From Omphalotus guepiniiformis (lineage: Eukaryota; Basidiomycota; Agaricomycetes; Agaricales; Omphalotaceae), in contig JAQOOI010000022.1 in assembly GCA_028554645.1 (NCBI GenBank), positions 1,550,001-1,614,000 of the forward strand: 64,000 nucleotides of DNA, in the 5' to 3' direction. Positions 36,755 to 49,600 of this stretch are shown here, one piece after another. Every line of letters starts with the position of its first letter. Position 1 is the stretch's first letter. The notes beneath the pieces were generated by a model. That model searched no databases, was not told the DNA's origin, and worked only from the letters and a program-made list of their open reading frames with translations. Made by a program: the position numbers and the translations under genes.

Positions 36755-39570
36755 TTATTTCCTCTTGCTCAATACTCGTTTTGGGGCTTTCATGCTTGGC
36801 GCTGTAGATACAGGCGGTCTACTCTCTGACTTCGACCGCGAAGGTGGATAGCCTGGCCCTGGGGCAATCCAATCGGGCATCTCGGACATTGAATGATTAC
36901 GCATGCCTCCGTGCGAGTTGTTAGAGGCTGTAGGATTCAAGCTATTTCGTTTTCGAAGAACCTTCCGAGAATCGCCCGCCATCGGAATATAATGTGCTTG
37001 AACTCGGTGCGCTTCATAAGCGCGTTGAGTCATTGGGGGGGTATTCCGTTGTGAGGAAGTGTTGATGGGAGTAGACGGAGTAGGAACACGGGACTGGGAT
37101 TGGAATTGAACTTGCGGTCGTGCCGCTGCCTGACCGTTACGAGCTGTAGAGTTATATTGTAGCGGGGTAGGCATGACGAGATTTTTGGGAATATGACGAG
37201 GTAACGGACCACTCCTTGATGCCGCGGTTGTAGCAATAGACTGCTTCGAGCTTGGTGCGTAACGCCTTTGCTGAATCAACGACACGGGGTCATGTGGGTC
37301 TAGAGCACCACTTTCAACTCCAGGTCTCATTTGTTGAGCGGCAGATGAAGGGTATTGAAAAGCTGTAGGAGACTTTCTAGCAGCTGGAGGGATGTCATGA
37401 GAACGATGCGGCGGATCGATCCTAGTGTTGTATGATGGTTCACCATAGCCCCTGAGATTGGGCTGTTCAACAGCATATGGGTTCGAAGATGATGAAATTT
37501 TCCCGTAAAATGCCATCGGATCTGGTACACGGGAGTTCGTAGGAGCATAGCCATCATATCCGCGTGAAGAAGTCGGCAGAGCATCATCTGTGAATTGCTG
37601 TATCGTTCGTCCAGGCAACATTGTCTGCTGGCGTCCCGAAGCTTCGTACTGGTAGTCATAGTAAGCAGCTTCAGAAGAAGCTAGTTCGGGATGATATACA
37701 GCTGCCTTCCTATCACGGGCCTGATCTGCGTTCGACGCAGCACGAGCACGCTCACGGGCGACAACATACAAGGCCCGAGCAACAGCGTCGTCATCATCGT
37801 AAGTGTTTCCGCCAATGACATTAGGATAAGCGGCACCGGATGGTAAATCCGTAGGATTGAATGAATGCTGTTGGTGTATTGGCTGCAATGGACGCCTGGC
37901 GAGGCTCTGATCAGATAGCCCCTTCTCTGGGTTTGACGTACTCTGTGGTGCTGCTGAGGGGTCCGCTTCCTCAATACCTCCATAAGCGTCCTCGAAATCT
38001 TGTTCTTCTTCCACGCGGTGTCGTTCATTTCTATTAGATAGGGTGGGTATCGGTGGTGATTGAGAGGTTGGGAATGAAATTTGGGGACGTGGCTGAGAGG
38101 TCTCATGAGGAACGTGAGGACGTGTTTGCCGTTGTGATTGCGGCGGAGGCTGTGACTGCGCCGATGGTTGATTGGGACGAGTCTGGTATGCGTCCTGACG
38201 ATGCCGAGACTGAGATTGAGTATTAGGTTGAGGGGTAGGTTGGGTATAGGGTTGGAAGTTTCTGGGTACGATTTGACCGGGGTTGATATTTAGAGGGGCG
38301 CCAAATGGAACATATGGTACGGTAGAGGCCGAGTCCGCAAGAAAGGGTGGGTTACTGACGGGCTTGCGCAGATGTGAGTAAAGATTGTGAGTGGTGATAA
38401 GTAGTGATTACCTTGCGGGGAACCTTGTGCACTCCTTGCTGAGAAAGGCCAGAAGATGCCTATATCGCGTCGAAATCAGGATCCCTTAAGCGGTAGAATC
38501 ATAGTATACCGACTGACCTGAAGTTTGCCTTTGTCCCCTTGTTGAGTCAACCGTGGAATACCTTCGTAGGGCCCGTCATGATGTAAAGCAAGCCCAAGAG
38601 GATTCGTCTCGTCAAGCTCGTCGATGGGATCAAGTCCCCGAATGTGTCGTACGTTAGTGGATGAATTATTCCGACCGGTTGGACGAGACATAGATGCAGG
38701 GTTTGTAGCAGAACGGACAGGAAGCTCTACAGGATCGAGTTGCAAATTCGGAGTAGATGCAGATTGAGCTGGCTGAGGGCGATCCATACTACCCTTCAGA
38801 GTCGTCTGAGGTTCGTCATACGGTGGAGGAGGAGGTGAAGGTGGGGGAGGGTTCAGAATAATCAACCCTTTGCGTGGTTGTTGATTCTTGTCAGCAGACA
38901 GAGAAGATGAGGACGAGGACGGTGTCGATAGGTCAGACATGGAAGTAGATGGAGTCAATTCTGTAGAATACGCTGTAGATGAGGCCGACTCTGATTCCGA
39001 AGATGACGAAGAGTAGGTGGTGAGTATTGGAGGTGATAAAGTTGTCCGGTGAAATGTGGACTGTTTTTCTTCAGCTGAAGAAAAGCGAGGGCTTGGAAGC
39101 GGCGTTAGACGAGCTTGTTCAGAAGCAGTGGTAATAGGTGTCTCCTGTTCGTGAGAAAGAGCTTTCAAAGCGGGTGGCGATGGAGGGGGAGTGGGTATGT
39201 CTGGATTCGTGACGAAGAGAGGATGAGAACGGGGATCAGGCGAAAAGGCCGGGTCATTGTAAAGATCAGGGGAGATGTTTCTCATCGTGAGATTCGGTGG
39301 GATAGTTGAAGGATCCGTAGCAGTTGGGGAAGGACGTGGAGGATGGAGAGTAGCAGAGTTGGTGGGCGCAGTGATGGTGGCTTTGGAAGTAGTGGCTCTC
39401 GAGAAAAGGCCGGAGAAGAAAGTGGTTGATTTTGAGATTCGGGCATCTAACCCAGAGAGCCTGAATTTGGCATCGTTGTCATGTAAGCTGCTCACTGCCT
39501 GCTTCCCGGCGTCAATAGCTGCCGTATTCAAGGCTGACCAGGTTCTAGTTTTGGAAGCCTTCTGGTGCAT
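36755..39570 (-). CDS. large disordered Pro/Ser/Gln-rich protein of unknown function
   Basis: Three main exons are joined: 39570 to about 38517, a 48 nt exon near 38415-38460 (reading ASSGLSQQGVHKVPRK), and about 38365-36755. The N-terminal 40 residues (WSALNTAAIDAGKQAVSSL, then KFRLSGLDARI) look folded and might be a conserved interaction segment. The rest is low complexity: Ser/Thr/Pro, then Gln/Asn-rich, with a short acidic-Ala block (DDDDAVARALYVVARERARAA) that is probably helical. The C terminus is basic, ending in RVLSKRK. An ATG at 39570 is the first in frame; an untranslated or coding exon further upstream is possible because a ctatag acceptor precedes it. Function unknown. Confidence 0.65.
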
Positions 39571-41728
39571 AGGACAGAACAGCTATAGATCAACAATTAA
39601 GAGAATAGGAGAGTGAAGTGAAAAGTGATAAAGAAAAGACAAACGTTGCCTGCATTCTTGCATTGAGTTACACTACCGAGCATTGTTGCTTAGCTAATCC
39701 GCGAAATCGATACGAGCCATACGGGCGAAAACGAAGTCTGCCTCTGATGGAACTCCTGACCTGTAAACGATGCTTTCATTTCTTGCGTATGACTATCTGA
39801 AGACGGTGGTTAGAGAGAAAGCAGGGCGAAGACCGACTCCGCTTTTCTTATTTGCCGCAGTCGCCTCGCTTGCTTATATCGTCGATCACATTTGCCGCCA
39901 CTTCCGCCGCTTTCAAGTCGAAACTACCTCAATACAGGCCCTCCAGCCGTACAACCTCCACTGCGAGGCTGGATCCAATGTGCAAAACTCGCAGCCTTAT
40001 CTTCTGTGCGCATCGAGATGAACGGTATTTCATGATCGATACGATTCGAATTACCAGGCAGAATTTCAAGGGCATCTACTTTTGTACAGTCCCTGACTGA
40101 GAATATGATGGAGGAATTTGAATGCGAGGGCGGTAGGAACTCACAAAGTTCTCATTCTTGTTCTGTCTCTTCTAGGAACGTCTATTGCGTCTGAGTTTTG
40201 TGCACGTCGACGTTTCCTGCAAGAGAAGGACCGATTTGCAAGGAAGACTCGCTAGCACCATCACTTGCATCTCCAACGACGTTCAATCCAATTTCCTCAT
40301 AAAGCGGTACCAATGACGAAAACTCTATTATAACAGGTTCCCAAGTGGAACGACAACGTCTCTCTTAATAAAGGTCAGCCTGCCATTTCAATCTTCTTGT
40401 GTTGAACTTTACTTATTGAGCTTTATACAGGCTTCATGTCACCACGGTAGACACCATAGTCCCTACTATATTACCAATTTTTCGATATGTGGACGAGACA
40501 ATATTGCCTGCCAACCTCACTGCGACACAGATTTTGTTGACCCCACATCGTTTGGCCGGCGTTCAAATTTCAGGCCTTATTCCACTTAAATAGGTGCACG
40601 GAGGTGCACGGCCCTTCATGCTTGTCTGGCCTCTATTATTTGCCTGCTTACAAGAGATATTCAGGGTGGTAAGGTAGGGCTCATGGACGATTCGCTCATC
40701 ACAGCCACTGTGACTACGTGTGACCCTCACCAAAAAATGACAGATTTTGTCACGTTTTTGACTGAATTCCCACATCTTTGCAGAGGTATATCGTTAATGG
40801 CACTCGCATCTAGTCAAATTCACAAAAAGTAATTCCAAGGAGTTGGTCTCATACTTTCAGACAACAAGTCCTTGGATTTAATTTCCTCAATTCTGACGAA
40901 ATGAGAGTGCCATTAAATTTTTGTTGAAATTGTCACAGAATATAATTTGACGCGCGCGAATCGGCCATGAGCCCTACCTTAGCTCGTGCGAGAGATGCGA
41001 CTTGAGCTTGGATTTTTTATTTGCCGCAGTTCCATATATCCAGAGCGCCAGGGGCGTCTGCGGCGGTCGCAAGTTCTATTTAAACTGCCGTTGTTTTGCG
41101 CACTTTGGATTATCCACGCTCATTGCTGAGCTACACCGAGCTCACGCCCTCAAGTTCGGAGTAAGTACAGGGGTAAGGACGCGATTGAAGGGGAAACAAG
41201 AGGCCTAGAATGTCAACAAGCGACCTGCCTCCCTGAGACGATTCTCTGACAACCTCAATGGCGATGCGATTGCTTGCCATTCGACTTTTATTCGAGCCTT
41301 CAAGAAGCTTTGAATTCCGGTTCCAATATCGGCATATTTTGGAGAGTTTGAAACGCCCACACTCAATGACCCGTAGAATAAATAAGCACTCCCGGAGACT
41401 GGGAAATTGTACTTGTCGTTGTAATATTTGAGGCTTGTTCGTCCCTGAGGAAAAGGCAGGGAGAGGGCAAAGGCAAACAGAGACAAACCGGGCGCGGCCA
41501 TCATCGAGGAAGGGCATTGATTGAGCAGCAAAGAAGTTGGTTGGCTCCTGCGCTGTCCAACGTCTTCAGGCGGGCCTACCTTCATACTTTCCTTCGCCCT
41601 TTTCGCTCTTCATTATTCCTCAAATAATTCCTTCCAACTTGGCCTCTTTTCGTTATCCATAAAAACTACTCATTTGTATTGTCCATTTTTCAGCCATACC
41701 GTCCATCTTAGGCGCCAGATCTCGCAGA
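39571..41728. other. 2.1 kb gene-poor interval
   Basis: The largest gap in the window. It must contain the divergent promoters of the disordered gene (start 39570) and the kelch gene (start 41729). Open frames of 60-130 codons occur on both strands but none shows codon bias, a domain or plausible splice partners. It contains the foldback element at 40794-40916. The string ttatttgccgcagt occurs twice (about 39848 and 41023). Confidence 0.5.
40794..40916. repeat. 123 bp imperfect palindrome (foldback / MITE-like)
   Basis: The ends are a perfect 12 bp inverted repeat (TTAATGGCACTC at 40794 and its complement ending at 40916). Similarity between the arms continues inward through most of each ~55 nt arm, including a second well-conserved block (ccaaggagttg against ccaaggacttg), leaving only a short central loop. 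No target-site duplication is clear. The element codes for nothing. This fits a small foldback transposon remnant, but a hairpin RNA or chance palindrome cannot be excluded. Confidence 0.6.
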
Positions 41729-44700
41729 ATGTCCTTCTTCTCCAGGAAGAAGCATCAGCCTCCTCCAGCCCAGGCAGTACCTGCTGCTGCAGTGGGTCCC
41801 TCTCCCAGCCAAGCCCTGGCACAAATGTCTGCAAGTTCTAGTAAAGACGCTGCCTTAGCAGCGCAACAGCAGCCAGGCGGTAGCTTGAGAGGAGAATCCG
41901 CTCTTGATTCGTACGTAGTTTTATTTCATTCAACGGCTGCGATCCATTTACTTGTCACTTTAGTGTTTCTGGAAGCGCTGGAACAAGTGCCTTGAGTTCG
42001 TCCCCGGGCATACAACAACTGCAACGAGTGCAGAATTCCTCCAGTCCTCCGCAATCTCAGTCTCCTTCCCAACAGCAATCCCAAAACAGAAGTCCTTCCT
42101 ATCCGTGGTCTGCACGCCGCCTCGTTCTTCCGCCACCTCTTGTCCTCAATAAGCCCGGAATCGTACCCCCAACTACACCTTCACCTTCACCCTTCCCCCG
42201 ATATGGCCACGCTCTCCCTGCATCAGCAACTGCTGCTGGCGAGTTGTATTTGTTTGGAGGTCTTGTTCGGGAGTCTGCTCGGAATGATTTGTACCAAATT
42301 AATGTTCGGGAGCTTACTGCTACTCTGATTCAGTCGGCGGGTGAAATTCCTTCACCAAGAGTCGGACATGCCAGCGCCCTCGTTAGCAATGTTTTAATTG
42401 TTTGGGGAGGCGACACAAAGACCGATCCTAAAACTAAACAGACTGAGAAGCAGGATGACGGGCTCTACTTGCTCAACCTCGGTGAGTAGGCTTTAGCATC
42501 GTCCAAGCATCAATACCGACCAGCGTCTAGTTTCTCGAGAGTGGACCCGTGTCACCGTGAGTGGACCATCACCCGTGGGACGCTATGGACATGCGGTTAC
42601 CATGGCGCATACTTCCAAGTTCATCGTTTTCGGAGGTCAAGTTGATGGGGAGTTTCTCAACGATTTATGGTCGTTCGATCTCAACTCTTGTGAGTTGGAT
42701 ATTAATCAAATATTTTTCATATAACGTTAAATACCCACCTACAGTACGAACAAGAGCTGCATGGGAGTTGTTAGAGCCCTCAACGCCAGAGCGGCCCGCC
42801 CAGAGGACGGGTCACGTATGTATCAACCATGGTGACCGAATCATCATGTGAGTCATAAATCCTCTCAATGGGCGTGCACATCAATTAATATATTTCATCT
42901 TCGGAGGAACGGATGGTCAATATCACTATAACGATACTTGGTCGTTTGATCTAACCACTAAGAAATGGTCGGAGTTAACCTGCATCGGATTTATACCCGC
43001 TCCTAGGGAAGGCCATGCTGCCGCGCTTGTGGACGATGTCATGTATGTCTTTGGTGGGCGTGGCGTAGACGGAAAGGACCTTAACGATCTAGCTGCTTTC
43101 AAGCTCTCCAATCAGTCCATCTTCTGATAAATAAAGTTTGTGCTCAATTTATCCTTTTCAAGATCAGCGATGGTACATGTTCCAAAACATGGGCCCTGCT
43201 CCGAGCGGCCGTTCTGGCCATGCTATGGCATCTATTGGAACTAGAGTTTTCGTTCTTGGTGGCGAGTCGTTTACTCCCTCTAAGCCTGAGGACTCGAATT
43301 ATGTGCATGTTTTGGACACAAGTACGTTTGTGATGGAGATCTTACTCTCGCTATTCTAATCCCGGCCAATAGAGCATATCAAATATCCGGACGTAACAAG
43401 ACAGTCACCCAATGGCACAGCTATCCCGCAGCAACAAAATCCCGCCCGTAGACCGTCATTAAGCTCACCAGCACCAGCGCAGCAACCTCCTAACAATAGA
43501 TCAATGTCGCCCAACGCAATAGGTTCAGACTCGGACGACCCTCGTCGAGCTACTTCTCCTTCCAATGCTCGCTCGATCAGGCCCACAAATGGGGTAGTCA
43601 CTCAACCTTTCCCAGGTGGCGTCAACGGCAAAGGAAAGGGACGGTCCACTGAAGATGCTGGTACCGACGACGGCCATGACGCTATGGATCAGGTTACTCG
43701 TGAGCGAGCCATGTCGCCAGAGCAACAATCTACCGTGAGAGCCAAGAGTCCTCAGTTCAGTGTGGCAAGTCGTGCTGTATCTCCTATCAACGGTATGGAT
43801 CCAGGAGCTGGCCAGGCGCCTAACTTGATGGGCGTCTCAATGGGTCTTAATGGCCGGTCTTCACCTGTTGTAGACCGTTCAAAAGCTCCCGCGGAAGCGT
43901 ATTCACATTCTCCTAACCATGTCAATGGATTTGTCAGGCCTGGTTCAAGAAATGGATCTGTCGGAAATGTCACAACAGACTTGGTGAGGGATCTGAAGGT
44001 GAAGGAGATGGAATTAGAGGGTATGAGGAGGCAGATGATATGGTTGAAGGAGGCTTTGGCAAAGGCTTCTAAATCAGGGTTTATCTATGTGAATAGAGAC
44101 GAAGGCGAGAGCGCCGCCGATCAGGACAGTGGCGTCAATGAGCTGGTACTCAAGTTTAAACAATTCAGAGCCCAGATGCAGGTACGTTCAAATATGAAGT
44201 AAAGCATTGATTCATCTGTGATAACATCTCTGTCCAGGTTGCAATGGTAGAACAGGCTAACCAAGCATCGGAGCACGTCGCTGATGCCGAACGGATGAAA
44301 GTCAGCGCAGCACAAGAAGCAGCCTACTATCGCGCAAAGGTTGCCGCATTGGAGTCCGCTAATGAAACAGAAGCCAGTCGTTTGGAGCGGCAACGAATAG
44401 CTGACTTGGAGCGGGATTTGTCAACTATAATGAATGAGCGTTGGGCACAAGACAGGAAGATCAGCGAGCTGAATGATTCGCTTGCTCTGCAGACAACGTT
44501 GTGTGAGCAAGCTGAAGCTCGTGCAGCTGATGCGTCGAAACGAGCAGAGATGTTGGAAGAATCTCATGAACGAGTGGTTCAGCAGCACTCTGATCTGCAA
44601 TCCCGTCATGATGCCTTGGATTCGCAAGTTCGAGCCCATACCGACAAACTTTTATCTACTACATCTTCTTTCGAGCAGTCGCGAGCAGAGGCAGACGCAC

Positions 44701-46478
44701 TGCGTGCACAGGTCGAGGAACTCAATGTGACCCGTGATCAACACGTTCGTGCTCTTGATCAGGCTCGTTCTGCCATTCAAGCGGCAGCTTCTCGGGCTGA
44801 AGAAATAGATGAACAATACCAGCGCGCGCGCGAACGGATAAACACCCTTGAAGCTGATCTGTCCGAACTCCGCGGAGAGATAGAATCACGAACGTCTGAA
44901 GTCGAGTCCACTCGTGCTCAGCTGACAGATGTGGAGAACTCCTGGGCCAAATCACGCCAAGAGGCAGACGAACTCCGGGCTTTGACGACTGGCGCACTCG
45001 GCGAGCTCCTTGATTCTCACCGGGACCTCAGAGCCGATGAAGATCGGCTAACACGCGGCCATGTAGAACAGATGGAAGCTGTCGAGGAAGAATCTGCATC
45101 ATTGCGACAGATGCTCAATGAAGCTAATCAACGAGCCGAGACGTCTCAGAGTCAGCTTCTTGAGGAACGCCGGAGGTTACGGGATCACGAAACTCAGCAA
45201 GTTCACTTGCAGTCGCAGCTTGTTGCTCTGCGCGCCCAGCTTTCCAACATCACTGCAGACAATGGACGACTCAAGAAAGAGTTGGCTGAAAAGGAAGCTG
45301 ACCATCGTACAAAAACTAGAGAATATTCAGAGTCTTCTGTCAAGCTGGGAATGCTGCGCAATTACATGGCCGAAAATGGCCTTAGTCTGGACGACGACGA
45401 TATCTTAAATCGTTCAAGGTCCAATGCTGCTTCTCCCGTCGCCCTTGCAGAGCTCGAGGGCAAGTTGGCTGAACGTGCACGGCTACACGAGTCTACCGAA
45501 CGCGAGCTCGCCCAAGCTATTCGACGGAATCGCGAAGTAGAAGAGCAGGTGAATCAGCTTTCAACTCAGCTGGACCGGGTGCGATCCACCCAAACACCTT
45601 CCAGAGGAGACTCGACGGACGCAGAAGCGCGGGCGACAGAGGCTGAGCACAAACTCGAGGAAACAGAGCGTGTTTACAAGTCTAGGATGCAGACGATGGA
45701 AGAGGATTATCAGCTAGCTGTTCACTATGTTAAGTAAGTTGCAGGTCAGATAATTACTCTCCATGTGCTTATTCTCAATTCTTTTAAGGGAACCGAAAAG
45801 ATGATGCGACGGATGAGAGAGGAATTGACAAAGCAGAAGAACACTAATTCTGCGCTGCAGTTAGAGTTGGAGTCCGTCCGAACTGGCAAGCCTCGCATGA
45901 ACGGTCGTTCTACTCCTTCATCTGACGATGGTTACGAAACCATGCGTACTCAAGTTATGGAGGCGCAACGACAAACCCAACGTGTTCAGAACGAAAATAC
46001 TGAACTTCGTGCTCGGCTCGATTCACTGGAGAAGGAACTTGAGAATCTGCGCGACAATCTCGTGGCTTCACAGCGCGAGTCGGATGATCGCCTTACCCAG
46101 GCTGAAGAACTGCAACTCGAGGTAGAACGCCTGCAGTCATCACTGGTTATTGCTCGCGGAGGTGACCAGGAGACTATGCTTGAAAAATTGAGCAATGAAA
46201 ACACTTTATTGCGACGGGAAAACGAACAGCTTTCTCATAAAATTGGGCTATTGTTGGAGGTGGATCAACCTACCTTTGGACCAGGTAGACCCATATCTGG
46301 CATATCTGCACGTCGCACCAGTGCGTCCAGTTCAGAAAATGCACTGGCTTTCGAAAACCTCTCGAGCGAGCTTGACGACTGGCAACGACAACTTGCTAGT
46401 TCGATGAGCAATCGACGTATAAGTGACTTCGATTCGGATCCCGTTCATGTGGACCGAACCAGGTCTCCTCGGCCATGA
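41729..46478 (+). CDS. kelch-repeat / coiled-coil cell-end protein, Tea1-like
   Basis: Polarity landmark of the fission-yeast Tea1/Tea3 type, carried on microtubule plus ends to growing tips. A Pro/Gln-rich N terminus is followed by six kelch blades with Gly-Gly pairs ([48 protein letters not shown]). A disordered linker comes next, then a coiled coil of about 700 residues rich in Glu/Gln/Arg/Leu. About nine exons. Two junctions inside the kelch region break splice rules: the acceptor at 42898 ends in AT and the donor at 43111 begins with AT. Both inferred introns have normal length (51 and 52 nt), and joining there restores conserved blade sequence. Convergent with RRP5. Confidence 0.85.
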
Positions 46479-46665
46479 CATTCGTTCACTTCTCTTTGAT
46501 GTTTTGTATCTATTGTTTTCATATACCCTTCGTATCTCGACTTAGTCGACTGGTTACATTCGCTTGGATCTTTACTCACACTAACTTACTCTCGTGCTTT
46601 GTTTGATGTTTAAGCTCGTCATATATATTTTCCTATGAACAGCATTCAGCTGTTGTCAATACGAT

Positions 46666-49600
46666 TCAAGCAGAGTCATTGTGAAGTGATGATTTCTGAG
46701 TCCATTCAATCGCCTTCTGCTTGACCATATCCGCTCCCTCCTCATCACCTAAACGACGCTCTAGCTCTAACCACTTTTTGAAGAAGGATCTGTAGGGTAT
46801 TAGCAAGGTGGACTGCAACACAAGAAGATTGAGACCTACTTCGCTTTATGATTCGTCATCTTCACTTGCAGCACTCGATCAAACAGGTTTCTTTAAATGC
46901 ATCAATTTAGTGGGCAGTCGACGAAGCATGACCAACTCACCTCAAACTCTGCAAGTTTGATTGCCCTGCCTCCATGTCCATATACACAAACCACATGTCC
47001 CATCGTTTGGGGTGAGAGTCCACGATACCCTCAAAAAGCGTCTTGCCTCGCTCAGGATCACCAAGCTTGTACTCTAGTTGGGCAAAGCGAGATATGGTTT
47101 TTAGGTCTGTGACGTGGTCAAAACAGAATTTCAACAGCCAGACAAAGCAAACATACGCTTTCTTCTATCGAGGCTCTGCAAAGAGCGAGGAAGGAGTTTT
47201 CTTGATTCTTCAATTTCGCCTCTCCGTAGATAATGCTCTGCAAAGAGAGTCCACACCTTGGAGCTCAGGCTGAACTTTTTGCACGTCCGTTTGTACTGCT
47301 CTTCTGCTTTCTGTAGAGAACAGTCAAGAAAGGAAAGTGCTGCTGGAGTAGAAGAAACCTACGTCATGCTTGTCTGACTGGTCAAGAATTGATGCAAGCC
47401 TCAAGTAAACGGTTTTGGAGTCGTTTGCTCGAGCAGCCTCTTTGAAAACCTTGTCAAGAGTCTCGGTCGTGCCGTAAACGTTCTCAAGATTCAGCAGAGC
47501 TGTCCATACATTCAACTTCTCAGCTTCTTCTCGGAAACTAATCTTGTCGAGCGCACGACGCCCGATTTCACGGGCTTTGTCGATTTCAGAGAGCTGAAGC
47601 TGGAACGACATATATTGAATCCAAAGATAGGATGAGTTTGGAGAGCCAAGAATTAGCCGTTCAAAATCTGCGTTCGATTCGGGAGTTTTGGAGTGCATTT
47701 CAGCAGTGAGATCCAGCTCAATTTCCTTGCGCTTCTTCTTCTTCTTCTTTGAAGGTAGACTACCATCGCTCTCATCTGAAGATTCCTCCGAGTCCTCAAC
47801 CTGAGAGTTGGCAGCGCTACCGAACCATTGAAAATCAGTTGAAAGCCTCAGCGGTCCAGTAGATGGTTTTACTGCGTCCGAAGTGCGTGGTTGTTGGAGC
47901 CGAGGCTGAAGGTCGACATCGATTTGCATAGCATCCTCCTCGTCTTCCGACGACACTTGCTCTTCATCATAGTCAGGAACTGACTGATCCTCATCCCCAC
48001 TCATAGCCCCTGCAAGCTCCGTGATGCCATTATCATCATCGGAGTGCTGGATACTTTCAAGAGTGTCTGCCGAAAAATGAGATGGCTTGAGACTGAGAGA
48101 GATTCGTTTATCCTTGACATCCAGTACCATAGCCCGGACGTGGTCATTCTCTCGGAAACCACGAAGTGCTACAGCAGTGTCAGCGTCTTTGTTGTCAGAA
48201 AGCTGCCAAAATATTGTGAGTGAAATGAGTCCACTCAAAAAAAAAAACACCGGGATTTCCGAACCTCTGATCTGTGACATAGTCCCGACAGCTTAGAACC
48301 TTCGATTTGAATGAACAAACCATAATCTTCTATCCTTTTGACAGTCCCTTCAATTTTTTGGCCAGGAGCCAACGTCGAGAGGGTCAAAGCTACAGGTTTT
48401 GATAGTTCACCAGACCGCAATGTCATTTCAACTTTCCTGGCGTCATTATCCACACTGATAGCAGGACGTTCATCAAGAGCGGAAGACTATGAGATGTGTG
48501 ACTAACCTGAGAATGCGACCTTTGACAACTTCATGGGATTGAAATCGAGTTTTCCAGTCTTTTACGAACTATAATTCTGTTAGCTGATTGTTACTCACAA
48601 GAAGGAGGCACCGACATCGTCAAACAGCTCTCTAATCTGAACCCGAGCATCGATATTGCGACCGATTGTAACGAACAGGCCATGCTCCGTTATGCTCTTG
48701 ATAAAACCTCGCACAGTCTCGCCGACATGAAGATCAGCAAGGTCGATGATCTCTCGATCAACAACAGAAACAGCATGACTAGGAGATATTCTAGAACCTC
48801 GAGTGGAGAGAGTCAATTGCTTCTTGGTTTCGTCAATAGCAACCACTGCTCCTTTAAGAACGGAATCCGCGGGTGGGAAAGCATTGCCCACATCATAATT
48901 ATCTGTGGAATCGGTAGGATACAAGATACCGCCGATATGAGAAGTCACTTTAAGGAGAACACCTTGGTGCATATGGCGAACGACTCTGGCACCGACGATC
49001 TGACCTGATTGTACGGAATCGATGGACAAAGCCCCTTTAGAGAGCACGGCTTTAGGTTTAGGTTTGTTTGCGACAATCACGAAGCCTTTCTCCGTATTTC
49101 TGGAGACAACAACCAGATTATCGAGCTTCTCGTCCACCTTTAAGACCGCCCGCAGCTGCGCAAGAGATAGATCACGATGGTTTGCGAGATTATTCAGAGA
49201 TATCAAGGCGCATGCCTGGCCTGGATGAACGGCTAGCACTGCGTTGTCCTTTTGTATTTGGGTAACAGTCCCTTCGACCACACTACCAATCTCAATGCCC
49301 GATATGTCGTTGTTGACCTCTTTAAAGTTCCCGCCAGATTGGCGAATACTAGCAAGGATTCGGCTCTTTTCCTTGTCCACAGCGATGACCCTGACTTTGA
49401 CAGCTTTGCCAACGGCGTAGAGGCTCGGAAGGTTGCTCACTGGCTCCTCGCTGACGTTGAAGTTAAGTAACCGCGTCAACGCAAATCATAGGATACGTTT
49501 ATATTCTCACCTCACTTCCTTGATCGGGACCACGGCCTTAACATTGTTGTAGAACTCGATTATCAGAGATTTGGTCAAAGGCTTGAGGACCGTCGCGTGC

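Noticed and set aside
41205..41585. 126-codon open frame on the minus strand upstream of the kelch gene
   Set aside because: It contains a hydrophobic-looking stretch but no signal for splicing, no family motif, and it overlaps the kelch promoter. Support is too weak.
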